The notes beneath the pieces are model-generated. The model saw only the letters and a program-made list of their open reading frames with translations. It had not been told where the DNA came from and made no database searches. The translations under genes and the position numbers were made by a program. A stretch of DNA of 64,000 bases, taken from positions 1-64,000 of the IMG/VR virus record IMGVR_UViG_3300025133_000072, one strand, 5' to 3'. Positions 8,081 through 16,483 of the stretch are shown here, in pieces (the stretch's first letter is position 1; each line of letters opens with the position of its first letter). Source of the DNA: a virus.

Positions 8081-8376
8081 TGCCAAAAATAGCTCATCTA
8101 AATGCAATCTGGGCCGGGGTCTGTGTGTGCCACAATCCCCCCATTCCTATGAGTGGCCCTATCATCACAGCTTCAACTGACTCCACTGTGAATAATCAGG
8201 GCATAGCTACAGTCTTTGACACTGTATCCGGAGGCTGTGGACACACAGGAATGATCATAACCGGATCTCTCGACATAGAGGTAAATGATAAATCAGTCGC
8301 TCTTGTCGGGGATGTAGTGACCGGATGTTGTCAAGGCACAATAGTTACAGGAAGTAATGACTCAGAGGGAAATTGA
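8080..8376 (+). CDS. PAAR-like tail spike tip protein
   Basis: 98 aa, translationally coupled to the upstream gene. The sequence shows the PAAR-type pattern: PKIAHLNAIWAG at the N-terminus, PIPMSGPIITASTDSTVNNQG, repeated short strands, and Cys/His pairs (CVCH; GGCGH; TGCC) that could bind the metal found in PAAR tips. Family members cap the spike of contractile tails and help pierce the outer membrane. Length is normal. Supports a contractile tail. Confidence 0.7.
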   Translation: MPKIAHLNAIWAGVCVCHNPPIPMSGPIITASTDSTVNNQGIATVFDTVSGGCGHTGMIITGSLDIEVNDKSVALVGDVVTGCCQGTIVTGSNDSEGN

Positions 8377-8401
8377 TTTCTGTAACTCTTTTCCGGATCT
8401 G

Positions 8402-8410
8402 TGTTACAAT
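8402..8410 (+). promoter_or_regulatory. Extended -10 promoter candidate
   Basis: TGTTACAAT about 42 bases before ATG 8453; the gene then has its own GGGGA ribosome-binding site. Confidence 0.45.
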
Positions 8411-8452
8411 CTAAGTAGGCAGCGAGATAAACCGTACTAGCGGGGAATTTCG

Positions 8453-9304
8453 ATGCCTGATAAAAAACCTTTAGTTCTAGGCCCTGACGGGATAGAACAA
8501 CTCCAAAGCGGAGACGCCCTTTCTACAGGGACTTCTCCATACCTTTCCCAAGCGGATATCGTTAACAATCTGACAACGAATGATCCTCTCAAGCCTTTGT
8601 CGGCTGCTCAGGGAAAGCTCTTATTTGACACAGCAGAACAACTCGACTTTGAAAAAGTGGCTGACGAAGATGCCATGATCGTGGATGCTGCTGCTGTTTC
8701 AGACTCTACAAACAAGAGATATATCGTTTCCTCTAATTCAACTCAGAATGGAAACACCACAACATATCTCTGTACAGCAAATGTAGATCCTGGGGAAACT
8801 CTCTTCTCAAACAATACAGCCAAGTTCAATCTTCTCCAGACTCTGGATGTCCAGATATTGGAAACTGAGCTTTCTGCTGTTTTGACTTCGACTGCTACTA
8901 ATATCGCTTTGAATCTCTTGGGAGCAAAGACTCTCCAGGATCAGATCGATTCTATTGTAGGAGGCGGAGCAGGTGTAACCCCTAGAACAGAGCATATCGA
9001 AATCACTCAAGATGTATTAGATGACGGATATTTTCTTGTTGATTATATCCCTGTCAATTACCAGCATCCTTTGATATTTATGGATCAGGGGAGTGCTCAA
9101 ACAGGTAAAGATCAAGTTTCAGTAAAATCAGGAAGTCCTTCGATAGATTTCCAATTTGACTCTGTTGTGAAAAGGCGGTGTTACATTATGAATAAATCGG
9201 CTGATCATGACGGGAATAGCACTGTAGAACATTCAGGACTATCAGAATCATTTGTAGTAAATCAAGTCTTGTTAGTGTTCTTCATGCACACGGGACAGCA
9301 ATAA
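8453..9304 (+). CDS. Tail fibre / adhesin protein
   Basis: 283 aa. Residues near 40-60 read LTTNDPLKPLSAAQGKLLFD, a motif very common near the head-binding part of tail fibres. A Ser/Thr/Asn-rich middle and a beta-rich C-terminal domain (after GGGAGVTPRTEHIEI) follow, ending in a hydrophobic strand. It probably forms part of the receptor-binding apparatus with the following repeat-containing fibre. Own promoter candidate upstream. Confidence 0.6.
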   Translation: MPDKKPLVLGPDGIEQLQSGDALSTGTSPYLSQADIVNNLTTNDPLKPLSAAQGKLLFDTAEQLDFEKVADEDAMIVDAAAVSDSTNKRYIVSSNSTQNGNTTTYLCTANVDPGETLFSNNTAKFNLLQTLDVQILETELSAVLTSTATNIALNLLGAKTLQDQIDSIVGGGAGVTPRTEHIEITQDVLDDGYFLVDYIPVNYQHPLIFMDQGSAQTGKDQVSVKSGSPSIDFQFDSVVKRRCYIMNKSADHDGNSTVEHSGLSESFVVNQVLLVFFMHTGQQ

Positions 9305-9373
9305 CCAGCAGTACCTTCTCTGGTTCAATTAGTAACCAACCGGGCAGTGTAATATACAAAGGAGGAATCGCTA

Positions 9374-11041
9374 ATGAGCGGTTTAAAACCATCTTATTTT
9401 GAAGCGGGTACTGCTTCGGCTGCTATTACCTTTAGCGCCATTACCATTTCTGGAGGATCAATCTCCGGGATCACCGATCTTGCTGTTGCTGACGGAGGAA
9501 CAGGATCGAGTACGGCGGGGGGCGCTCGTACTGCACTTGGACTGGCTATCGGAACCAATGTCCAGGCTCAAAGCGCTGTTTTAGACGACTTGAATACCAC
9601 TGGGGCTGTAGGTGCTGATGGAGAAATCTTAGTAGGGACGGGTGCTGGGGCTATGGCTTGGGAGTCTGGCGCTACTGCAAGAACTTCTCTTGGACTGGCT
9701 ATCGGAACTAATGTTCAAGCTCAGGGGGATGTCCTTGATGACTTGAATACCACTGGGGCTGTAGGAGCTGACGGGGAGATTCTTGTCGGAACTGGAGCCG
9801 GGGCTATGGCTTGGGAGTCTGGAGCAACAGCTCGAACCTCCTTGGGCATTGCTATCGGAACTAATGTTCAAGCTCAGAGTGACGTGCTTGATGATCTCAA
9901 TACGACCGGAGCTGCTAGTGCTGATGGGGAATTTCTTGTTGCTACCGGAGCCGGGGCTATGGCTTGGGAGTCTGGAGCTACTGCAAGAACTTCTATAGGT
10001 CTTGGAACTGGGGACGATCCTACTTTCAATGACTTGACCGTAGCCGGAAATCTGATTGTTAGCGGAACCACTGTTACCCAGAATGTTTCTACTTACACCG
10101 TAGAAGATCCTCTGGTTAAGTTTGCTGATAACAATGGAGCTAATTCCGTTGATATTGGATTCTATGGAGAATATGTATCTGGATCTACCTTTTTTCGAGG
10201 TATGGTTTTTGATGCTTCAGATTCTACCAAAGTGAAATTCTTCAACGGATTGGATACAGAGCCCACTACATCTACGGACTTCACCAAAGCTTATACCAAG
10301 CCTGATATTGATGCCGATATTCTGGGGAATGCTGCTACAGCTACTACAGCTACTTCGGCTGGTTCAGCTACCAATGCGACTAACGCTACCAATGCTACCA
10401 ATTGGACTGGAGCTACTCTAAACAGTTCTGAGAATCAGTATGATCTCATTACTGGTGGAGGGTCTGGATTTGTTGCTTCTAATATTGGAACAGCAAATTC
10501 CTTGGTTATTCGTCCAGGTTCTGGAAATCTTGGCGGTTCTGCTGTTAATGACAACGAGATTTGTGGTCGTAATGGTGGGGATATCACTGGTATCGCCCTT
10601 TCCACAAATGAGGTTCTCGGAAGAGCGGGAAGTAACATAGCTGCTATTGCCATAGCATCTAATTCCGTTCTGGGTCGTCTCGGTGGAGACATTACTGATC
10701 TTACCGGGGCTGATTTTCGGGATTCCCTCGGAGTAGGTTTCCGAGCTAAGTCTTTCCGTCTCAGTTCTACTGATGTAGACACCAACGGATATATTGAACT
10801 TGACAGTGATTCTGTTATTGCCGGATCTGTCATGGTGTTCAAAGTCGGTGGGGGTATTCAAATCGGAGATACCATTGATGTGACGGGCCAAACCCCGGAT
10901 TTTGCGGTTGGGGATTCTAATGCCAATCGTCTTTATATCACTTCCAGTAAAGAAGCTGATGGAGATGCTGCTTATGCAACCCTTAGTGATGAATTTGCTG
11001 CGAATGATGATGTGATTGTTTTATATCAGGGCAACGCCTAA
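9374..11041 (+). CDS. Repeat-containing tail fibre protein (555 aa)
   Basis: ATG 9374 follows AGGAGG. After an N-terminal GGTGSSTAGGARTALGL segment come three near-identical 51-residue repeats (LAIGTNVQAQ..VLDDLNTTGA..ADGE..V.TGAGAMAWESGATARTS), a repeat class typical of phage fibre shafts. A domain with VSGTTVTQNVSTYTVEDPL follows, found in many fibres, then Ala/Thr/Asn repeats and a C-terminal beta domain. A strong terminator follows, closing the transcription unit. Confidence 0.75.
   Translation: MSGLKPSYFEAGTASAAITFSAITISGGSISGITDLAVADGGTGSSTAGGARTALGLAIGTNVQAQSAVLDDLNTTGAVGADGEILVGTGAGAMAWESGATARTSLGLAIGTNVQAQGDVLDDLNTTGAVGADGEILVGTGAGAMAWESGATARTSLGIAIGTNVQAQSDVLDDLNTTGAASADGEFLVATGAGAMAWESGATARTSIGLGTGDDPTFNDLTVAGNLIVSGTTVTQNVSTYTVEDPLVKFADNNGANSVDIGFYGEYVSGSTFFRGMVFDASDSTKVKFFNGLDTEPTTSTDFTKAYTKPDIDADILGNAATATTATSAGSATNATNATNATNWTGATLNSSENQYDLITGGGSGFVASNIGTANSLVIRPGSGNLGGSAVNDNEICGRNGGDITGIALSTNEVLGRAGSNIAAIAIASNSVLGRLGGDITDLTGADFRDSLGVGFRAKSFRLSSTDVDTNGYIELDSDSVIAGSVMVFKVGGGIQIGDTIDVTGQTPDFAVGDSNANRLYITSSKEADGDAAYATLSDEFAANDDVIVLYQGNA
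9542..10000 (+). repeat. Three tandem 153-bp repeats
   Basis: Unit starts at 9542, 9695 and 9848 (period 153 bp, 51 codons) in the fibre gene. The copies are nearly identical at protein level with some silent differences, so the array could expand or contract by recombination. Confidence 0.85.
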
Positions 11042-11063
11042 GAGTCTGTTTTAGAGCAATAAA

Positions 11064-11087
11064 GAGGGGGCTCTTCGGAGTCCCCTC
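11064..11087 (+). terminator. Strong rho-independent terminator
   Basis: Ten-base-pair stem GAGGGGGCTC / GAGTCCCCTC capped by a TTCG tetraloop, followed by ATTTTGC, directly downstream of the 555-aa fibre gene. Confidence 0.8.
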
Positions 11088-11118
11088 ATTTTGCATAAGG
11101 GCATAATGAGGGTAGTAT

Positions 11119-11427
11119 ATGGTTAAACTTAAAACCAAATATCTTGATCAATTATATCCAGAACTCATTTACGGAGATGAATCTGACGGGGGTGTTACAG
11201 GCCGAGGTAATGGGGGCTCTGGAGGTTATTGTGGGTACGCTGCTAGAAACGCAGGATATCCGGACTGTGGGGGTGGTGCTGCTGGCTCTTTTGCAGGTGG
11301 AGGTACTGGAGGAGCTTCTGGTACTGGGATTGGCGGGATTGTTAGTTTCTCTGGGACTATTACTGGTCGTTTGATTGTCATTGACGGATCTAATGCTACG
11401 GACTTCCTAACACGATACAATTCCTAA
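11119..11427 (+). CDS. Short glycine-rich adhesin-like protein
   Basis: 102 aa with a GAGGGT site. It has the same ends as the two large glycine-rich genes that follow: N-terminus MVKLKTKYLDQL...YGDESDG and C-terminus SFSGTITGRLIVIDGSNA..LTRY. The glycine-rich centre is much shorter. It may be a minimal member of the family, a partner subunit, or a deleted copy still in frame. Confidence 0.6.
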   Translation: MVKLKTKYLDQLYPELIYGDESDGGVTGRGNGGSGGYCGYAARNAGYPDCGGGAAGSFAGGGTGGASGTGIGGIVSFSGTITGRLIVIDGSNATDFLTRYNS

Positions 11428-11443
11428 ACTATAAAGGACCATA

Positions 11444-12910
11444 ATGAGCAAGATTAAAGTAAAAGAAATCGAAAACGTCCCCCCTTCTGACATGTATGGA
11501 ACAGGGTCAGACGGAGTAGTTACCACAGGATTTGGGAACACTAATCTGAATGCGACCACAATAGCAACAGACGGGACGGATTCCATTGATTCTGGAAAAA
11601 TCCACAGAGCTACCAGTGCGGTTACTATTAGTCATACTCTTACTATTGAACAGCAATCCGGCCTATCCCATTCTATAACAGGTTTTCCTACAACTTATGG
11701 ATCTCCCGGAATAGCTCCCTCTGCTGTTTTCCCTACAATTGGAACAGATAGTATCCCTTCCTTGGTTAGAGGAGGAGCTGATGATGCTGATTCTCCTGGG
11801 GGATGGGTTCAGATCCTTGCTGGGGGGGATGTAGCTATCAATGCTAATCTAGATGCTAAAGGAACTGCTACTGTAGGAACTGCTGGGGGTGGTGGCGGTG
11901 GTTTGCTCGTTATTGTGTCTGGTGGAGATATTTCAGGATCAGGCAACATAGACCTTTCTGGAGCCAATGGAGGATCTACTGGATCTGCTAAAGGTGGGGG
12001 AGGCGGTTATGCTGGAGGCTGGGGAGGCCATTCTGGATATGGCGGTTCCGGGGGAGGAGCAGGTTCTTCTGTTGATGCTTCTGGAACCGGAGGTTCTGGG
12101 GGTGGTGGTTTAGTATCTGGGAATGATGGCGGGGATATGTATTCTGCTGGAACTCTTGGAGCTGCTGGAGGAGGTTCCTTAGACAATACAGGTGGAGATG
12201 GTCACCCGAATGGAGATGGAGGAAATGGTGGAGCTGGAGGAGATCATCTGAGCTCTTACAAACCTATTCCCAAACAACTTCTTCAAGGAGCTATTCGAGC
12301 TGCTGTTGCTACTGCTGGTGCTGGAGGATCGGCTGGAACTGAGTCTAATACTGGAGGCACAGGAGGATCTGACGGAGGTGGCGGAGGTGGCGGAGCTTGG
12401 GCTACTGATGCTGTAAATGATGGTGGTGCTGGCGGAGATGCGGGTGCTGGAGGCGGTGGCGGTTCAGGATACGAAACAGGCGGAGGAACTTCCGGAGACG
12501 GAGGAGATGGAGGAGACGGGAATGCAGAACTTTACCCACAATTCGACGAATCACCCTGGAACGGACGACCAGGAGGACAAGGTGGAGGTGGCGGTGGAGG
12601 AGCCTGTAAAGGTAATTCCTATAATGGTGGTCTATCTAACGGAACAGGAGGTTCTGGGGGTTCAGGAGCTTCTGGAAATACTGCTAATTTGAATAATACT
12701 GGAGCAGGAGCAGGAGGAGATGGAGCAGACGGAGCTGCGGGAGACTCTAATGGAAATGGAGGAGCTGGCGGAGCCGGGGGAAATGGAGGAGGAGCGCCGG
12801 GATTGGTAATCTTTATTTGTACTACTTTTTCATATACCGGGACCATTACAGGTCGCTCTCTCATTTTGACTGGGGATGATGCCCGAAAGATAATTACTCG
12901 TTATGTCTAA
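11444..12910 (+). CDS. Large glycine-rich adhesin (488 aa)
   Basis: N-terminus MSKIKVKEIENVPPSDMYG..SDG, a beta domain to about residue 120 (GGWVQILAGGDVAINA), then several hundred residues dominated by GG, GA and GD runs, and the C-terminal FSYTGTITGRSLILTGDDA..ITRY. Long glycine-rich stretches of this kind form stacked polyglycine helices in phage receptor-binding adhesins (T4-type gp38 tips); fold similarity is inferred. Overlaps the next paralogue by eight bases. Confidence 0.65.
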   Translation: MSKIKVKEIENVPPSDMYGTGSDGVVTTGFGNTNLNATTIATDGTDSIDSGKIHRATSAVTISHTLTIEQQSGLSHSITGFPTTYGSPGIAPSAVFPTIGTDSIPSLVRGGADDADSPGGWVQILAGGDVAINANLDAKGTATVGTAGGGGGGLLVIVSGGDISGSGNIDLSGANGGSTGSAKGGGGGYAGGWGGHSGYGGSGGGAGSSVDASGTGGSGGGGLVSGNDGGDMYSAGTLGAAGGGSLDNTGGDGHPNGDGGNGGAGGDHLSSYKPIPKQLLQGAIRAAVATAGAGGSAGTESNTGGTGGSDGGGGGGGAWATDAVNDGGAGGDAGAGGGGGSGYETGGGTSGDGGDGGDGNAELYPQFDESPWNGRPGGQGGGGGGGACKGNSYNGGLSNGTGGSGGSGASGNTANLNNTGAGAGGDGADGAAGDSNGNGGAGGAGGNGGGAPGLVIFICTTFSYTGTITGRSLILTGDDARKIITRYV

Positions 12911-13748
12911 AATCAGAACTAAAGAAATTGAGTATGCTCCAAGCCCTGATATGTATGGTGATGGATCTGATGGAGCTGTAGGAAATCTATCTTCAGGAAG
13001 TACCGAAGCAACTTCAGTATCAACTACCAGTACACATGGAATTGGATCTGGGGCTATTGTTCGAAGTCAAGGAAATGTAGCTATTAACGAAGGGGACTCT
13101 CTTCAGATACAGCAACAGGACGGAATTGCTCGACAATCTGATGCTGAAATAGGTAGTGAGGGAATTGATCCTGATATCATTATGAACATGATAGGAACCA
13201 GTTTTATTCCTCCTTTGGAAAGAGAAGGAACAGATGCTACCGGGGCCTGCGGGGGATGGGTTCAAATCATAGCTGATGGCAATGTTTCCATTAATGGTAT
13301 TCTCCAAGCTAAGGGGTTGGCTCCTGCTACTAATGCTGGGGGAGCGGGTGGAGGATTGGTCATAATCGTTTGTTCAGGTTCTTTTGATGGATCTGGGACA
13401 ATTGATATATCCGGAGCTGTTGCTGGAGCTACAGCTAATGGGAAAGGTGGGGGCGGAAGTTATTCAGGACGAAGAGGAGGCCACGCAGGTTATGGCGGAT
13501 CTGGTGGTGGTGCTGGAACAAATGATAGCGGAGATGCTTCTGCTGGAACAGGTGGGGCTGGATTTGTTGCTGGAAATGCAGGTGGAACAGGGGGACAGAC
13601 TGACGGAGGAGGCGGAGGTGGAGGCGGAGCCTTAGCCGAAGCTGGGTCTAACGGAGCTGCTTCCGGAGGAGGCGGAGGAGGCGATGGAGGGTCTAACGAA
13701 TTAAGTGGGGAAATCTTCGTTGCTCAAAATCTCCAAAACCAAACTTAG
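12903..13748 (+). CDS. Glycine-rich adhesin paralogue, N-terminal part
   Basis: 281 aa. Starts MSKIRTKEIEYAPSPDMYG..SDG, aligned with 11444-12910 through GGWVQIIADGNVSING and into the glycine-rich region, then ends abruptly at QNLQNQT (TAG 13746-13748). It lacks the family C-terminal GTI.G...RY motif, which is present in the next gene in a different frame. It therefore seems to be the first half of a split adhesin. Confidence 0.65.
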   Translation: MSKIRTKEIEYAPSPDMYGDGSDGAVGNLSSGSTEATSVSTTSTHGIGSGAIVRSQGNVAINEGDSLQIQQQDGIARQSDAEIGSEGIDPDIIMNMIGTSFIPPLEREGTDATGACGGWVQIIADGNVSINGILQAKGLAPATNAGGAGGGLVIIVCSGSFDGSGTIDISGAVAGATANGKGGGGSYSGRRGGHAGYGGSGGGAGTNDSGDASAGTGGAGFVAGNAGGTGGQTDGGGGGGGGALAEAGSNGAASGGGGGGDGGSNELSGEIFVAQNLQNQT

Positions 13749-13756
13749 GAATCATT

Positions 13757-14620
13757 ATGCATTTATTTGACCCATTTTATAATTCAATTTGTTTTGCTTC
13801 TTGTGGAGATAGTGGGAGTGCTCCTGGTTCTGGGGGAGGCGGAGGGCAAGGATCTTCGGGAGATGGATCTGCTGGAAATGGCTCTTCGGGTGGTTCTGGT
13901 GGAACTGGGGGAGGGGCTGCTGGAAATGGATCAACTTCCGGAGGAGCTACTGGGGGAACAGGGGGCAATGGTGGTGCTGGCGGAGGCGGAGGTGGGGGAG
14001 GAGGTAAGTCAACCGGACCCTCGACATCTGCTGGCGGATCTGGTGGCTCGGCTGCTACTGGAGGAGGAACTGCTGGTGCTGGAGGTAATGCTGGAGGAGG
14101 CGGAGGTGGGGGAGGTTCTTCTCTTACCAATGGGGACACAGGCGGAGGAGCTGGAGGAATAGCTGGATCTGGTGGGGGTGGAGGAGCTGGATACAATGAT
14201 ACTGGTCCCGCTTTAGGAGCTGGAGGCGATGGAGCTGATGGAGATGCGGATCTTGTTCCTTATGTGAATAAAGATTATTTCAATGGAGGTTCCGGGGGTC
14301 AAGGAGGCGGAGGTGGGGGCGGTCCTGCTGTTTATTCTGAATCTAATGGAACAGTTGGGGCTGGTGGAGGTGGAGGAGCTGGAGAACCTCGTGCTGGAGA
14401 GCAAGCTGTTGGATCAGGAACCGGAGGAGCTGGGGGAGCTGGATCTAATGGAGCTACAAATGGAAATGGGGGAGCAGGTGGGAATGGTGGGAATGGTGGG
14501 GGAGCTACTGGTTGTTTGATCGTGCTCTGTACAGCTAATAATTTTACAGGAACGATCAACGGATACAGTCAAATTATTGTAGTTGATGATCCAAAGAAAT
14601 TAGCTAAACGATACCTTTGA
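13757..14620 (+). CDS. Glycine-rich adhesin paralogue, C-terminal part
   Basis: 287 aa. ATG 13757 follows AGGA eight bases upstream. A short Cys-containing leader (MHLFDPFYNSICFASCGDSG) precedes a glycine-rich region and the family C-terminus (NNFTGTINGYSQIIVVDD..LAKRYL). It completes the architecture missing from 12903-13748. Either a frame disruption has cut one adhesin into two, or both halves are made and assemble. Confidence 0.6.
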   Translation: MHLFDPFYNSICFASCGDSGSAPGSGGGGGQGSSGDGSAGNGSSGGSGGTGGGAAGNGSTSGGATGGTGGNGGAGGGGGGGGGKSTGPSTSAGGSGGSAATGGGTAGAGGNAGGGGGGGGSSLTNGDTGGGAGGIAGSGGGGGAGYNDTGPALGAGGDGADGDADLVPYVNKDYFNGGSGGQGGGGGGGPAVYSESNGTVGAGGGGGAGEPRAGEQAVGSGTGGAGGAGSNGATNGNGGAGGNGGNGGGATGCLIVLCTANNFTGTINGYSQIIVVDDPKKLAKRYL

Positions 14621-14625
14621 TTCGT

Positions 14626-14634
14626 TGATATAAT
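14626..14634 (+). promoter_or_regulatory. Extended -10 promoter, probably giving a leaderless mRNA
   Basis: TGATATAAT ends six bases before ATG 14641. No ribosome-binding site lies between. Confidence 0.5.
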
Positions 14635-14640
14635 GATCCC

Positions 14641-15048
14641 ATGGAATTAGATAAGATCCTTCTTCAAAACAAATGGAGCAGAGATCCAAAAGAACATAAG
14701 ATAGTCTATTCTGCTTCTATCCCATCCCATCTTGTATTAATGAAGATTAGAGACTGGTCTATTTTCTTCGCTAAGAAGCTGGCAGGGAAGCAGGAAATTG
14801 ACTTAGCTTTTAACATAAACAAGTGTACGTTAGATTTGGAATATCATGCCGAAAAGGGGATATTACAGGATGGACTCCATCCCTGTGCCGATAAACAAGA
14901 AGCCTATGACCGATCGGGCGGAGGTCATCAAACGTATGGTGAAAATGGGAAAGTTGCCATATATCGACACCGAGGGAGAACATTTCTTGGTAACTTGGAA
15001 GAAGTCCGAGAACGAGACAAAGACGAATCCGGAAGATGTTTGGTCTAA
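14641..15048 (+). CDS. Hypothetical protein, probably frameshifted near its middle
   Basis: The first 70 codons look genuinely coding (MELDKILLQNKWSRDPKEHK; SIFFAKKLAGKQEIDLAFN). After about 14846 this frame becomes low quality, while the +1 frame becomes convincing (PMTDRAEVIKRMVKMGKLPY; EGEHFLVTWKKSENETK). I suspect one gene crossing frames near 14840-14880, or an overlapping gene pair. No family recognised. Confidence 0.4.
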   Translation: MELDKILLQNKWSRDPKEHKIVYSASIPSHLVLMKIRDWSIFFAKKLAGKQEIDLAFNINKCTLDLEYHAEKGILQDGLHPCADKQEAYDRSGGGHQTYGENGKVAIYRHRGRTFLGNLEEVRERDKDESGRCLV

Positions 15049-15634
15049 ATTATCGTTGCCTAGAATGGATGCTTTCTTCACCGATTCTGTGTATGAAGGA
15101 AGTCAAGTTTTTGCTCTTAATTGTGATACAATAGAATTAGGGCAGTCTGAAGAGGAGAATACAATGGCTGGATTTTCAGGCCGAGCCCAACACATCCGAG
15201 TCAACAGCATCCAGAACAATCTTACTGACGATCAGAAACAAGAACTTCTGAATTCTGAAAAAGTCCCTACTGCTTCTGAACTCACAAGCAGCGATATTCT
15301 GGACGGAACTATCCAAGCTTACAAAGTCCTGGTCAAAACGACTTCAGACAAAGTACGAGCAGGGAATTCTGCTACAGTATCTGAGAAGGATGCTGTGGTG
15401 GGTGTTTCTTTGGATGGTGGGATTGACGGAGAAAGAATTACCTATGCCCGGTTCAAAGAAGTTTATATGAAGGCCCATGGATTCGCTGTTCAAAAGCCTC
15501 TTTTCTTGAGTGGGTCTACAGGGGATTTTTCTACGACAGCTCCTACTTCTGGCTTTGTCAAAAAAGTAGGAGTGGTTTTGGATCAAGATCGAATTGCTTT
15601 CGATGTCCTTTCCAGTGATTCCATCAAGTTATGA
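14846..15634 (+). CDS. Fibre/decoration-type beta protein; true start may be 15164
   Basis: The open frame from ATG 14846 covers two parts. Codons 1-106 probably continue the disrupted gene at 14641. From ATG 15164 (good GAAGAGGAG site, and a TGATACAAT promoter at 15124) the frame encodes 156 aa resembling small capsid-decoration or fibre-tip beta domains: ASELTSSDILDGTIQAYKVL, AVVGVSLDGG, GERITYARFKEVYMKAHG, GVVLDQDRIAFDV. I favour 15164-15634 as the mature gene. Function inferred from pattern only. Confidence 0.5.
   Translation: MPKRGYYRMDSIPVPINKKPMTDRAEVIKRMVKMGKLPYIDTEGEHFLVTWKKSENETKTNPEDVWSKLSLPRMDAFFTDSVYEGSQVFALNCDTIELGQSEEENTMAGFSGRAQHIRVNSIQNNLTDDQKQELLNSEKVPTASELTSSDILDGTIQAYKVLVKTTSDKVRAGNSATVSEKDAVVGVSLDGGIDGERITYARFKEVYMKAHGFAVQKPLFLSGSTGDFSTTAPTSGFVKKVGVVLDQDRIAFDVLSSDSIKL
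15124..15132 (+). promoter_or_regulatory. Extended -10 promoter candidate inside a reading frame
   Basis: TGATACAAT upstream of ATG 15164, followed by a GAAGAGGAG ribosome-binding site, which supports an internal gene start. Confidence 0.45.
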
Positions 15635-15729
15635 GTTCTGTAGAAACACACATTCCTGGGAAACGAATTAAAATAGATTCCTTTATTCCTGGGAAACGGA
15701 TCAAGCTAGAAACTGCGGTAAGGAAATAA
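15631..15729 (+). CDS. Tiny protein with a tandem IPGKRIK motif (32 aa)
   Basis: ATG 15631 overlaps the previous stop (ATGA), and its TAA overlaps the next ATG (TAATG 15727-15731), so it is firmly placed in an operon. The sequence contains two copies of a basic motif (HIPGKRIKID and FIPGKRIKLE). Function unknown; possibly a linker or peptide modifier of the adjacent structural protein. Confidence 0.5.
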   Translation: MSSVETHIPGKRIKIDSFIPGKRIKLETAVRK

Positions 15730-16097
15730 TGTCCAATCCAAGATTTGCTATAGGGAGTGTTCCTGAATTTGATTGTGTTTTCAATGACGAGAGCACAGGA
15801 ACTTTCTTAGATCTCACTGGAATCGATACAGCTAAGTCCTACCTGTGTTTGTTGAGTTCTGACGGGACAACAGAATTCAAAGGATTATTGAACTCCTCTG
15901 CCGTGACAATGCCAGCGGATCTCATGGACGGAAACATCATTTTATTGACTAAGAATCTGACCAACTTCACGAACCTGGACGAAGCTGGGAAATGGACTAT
16001 TGGATTTCGTCTTGAGTATACTGCTGGGGCTGTGATCATTTCGGAACAGCATACAGAGTTTGCTGTCCAGGTCATTGTTGCTGTAGATTGTGCCTGA
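15729..16097 (+). CDS. Beta-rich tail protein (122 aa)
   Basis: Starts at the TAATG overlap. The sequence is an Ig/BppU-like all-beta pattern (FAIGSVPEFDCVFND; LTGIDTAKSYLCLLSSDG; KWTIGFRLEYTAG; EFAVQVIV), as in phage fibre-connector or upper baseplate domains. The next gene overlaps at TGATG. No exact family assigned. Confidence 0.5.
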   Translation: MSNPRFAIGSVPEFDCVFNDESTGTFLDLTGIDTAKSYLCLLSSDGTTEFKGLLNSSAVTMPADLMDGNIILLTKNLTNFTNLDEAGKWTIGFRLEYTAGAVIISEQHTEFAVQVIVAVDCA

Positions 16098-16483
16098 TGG
16101 TATCTGTTAAACGCTGGCTCACTTACTCTCTCTATATTCTGGCTTTTGTTGGTCTATTTGTCCTCCTTCGAGGATTTCTTAAAAAAGAAGACTTTGACAA
16201 AATCCTCGGAGCATTGAAGAATAAAGAGAAGGATCTTCAAAAACAGATCCACAAGAAAGAAATAGAAGCAGCTAAGCTCCAAACCAAAAAAGAGATGATC
16301 AATCTTCAGTATGAGGATTTACAGGTCAACACAGTTCGACGTATTGAGGCGATTGAGGCTTCTCTAAGGGTCAAGGACCAAGAACTTGAGATATACTTCA
16401 AATCTGTACGAAACGGAGCCCTTTCTGGTAATTTCTCGGAGGCTCTGGTTCTTGCTAAGGCTAAACAAGTGGATGAGTTTTAA
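16097..16483 (+). CDS. Inner-membrane spanin-like protein
   Basis: 128 aa from ATG 16097, overlapping the previous stop. One N-terminal transmembrane helix (about residues 9-27, YSLYILAFVGLFVLL) is followed by a long charged coiled coil to residue about 105. The next gene, in another frame, starts inside this one and encodes a lipoprotein with a coiled coil. That arrangement matches Rz/Rz1-type spanins, which join inner and outer membranes in the last lysis step of Gram-negative hosts. No holin or endolysin is seen beside it, which leaves doubt. Confidence 0.5.
   Translation: MVSVKRWLTYSLYILAFVGLFVLLRGFLKKEDFDKILGALKNKEKDLQKQIHKKEIEAAKLQTKKEMINLQYEDLQVNTVRRIEAIEASLRVKDQELEIYFKSVRNGALSGNFSEALVLAKAKQVDEF

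Noticed and set aside
10418-10891. Open frame on the minus strand within the repeat fibre gene
   Set aside because: No ribosome-binding site, low-complexity sequence, and opposite to a well-supported fibre gene.
13777-14196. Long proline-rich open frames on the minus strand opposite the glycine-rich adhesins
   Set aside because: Poly-Pro is the automatic antisense of GGN codons; no ribosome-binding site or independent start.
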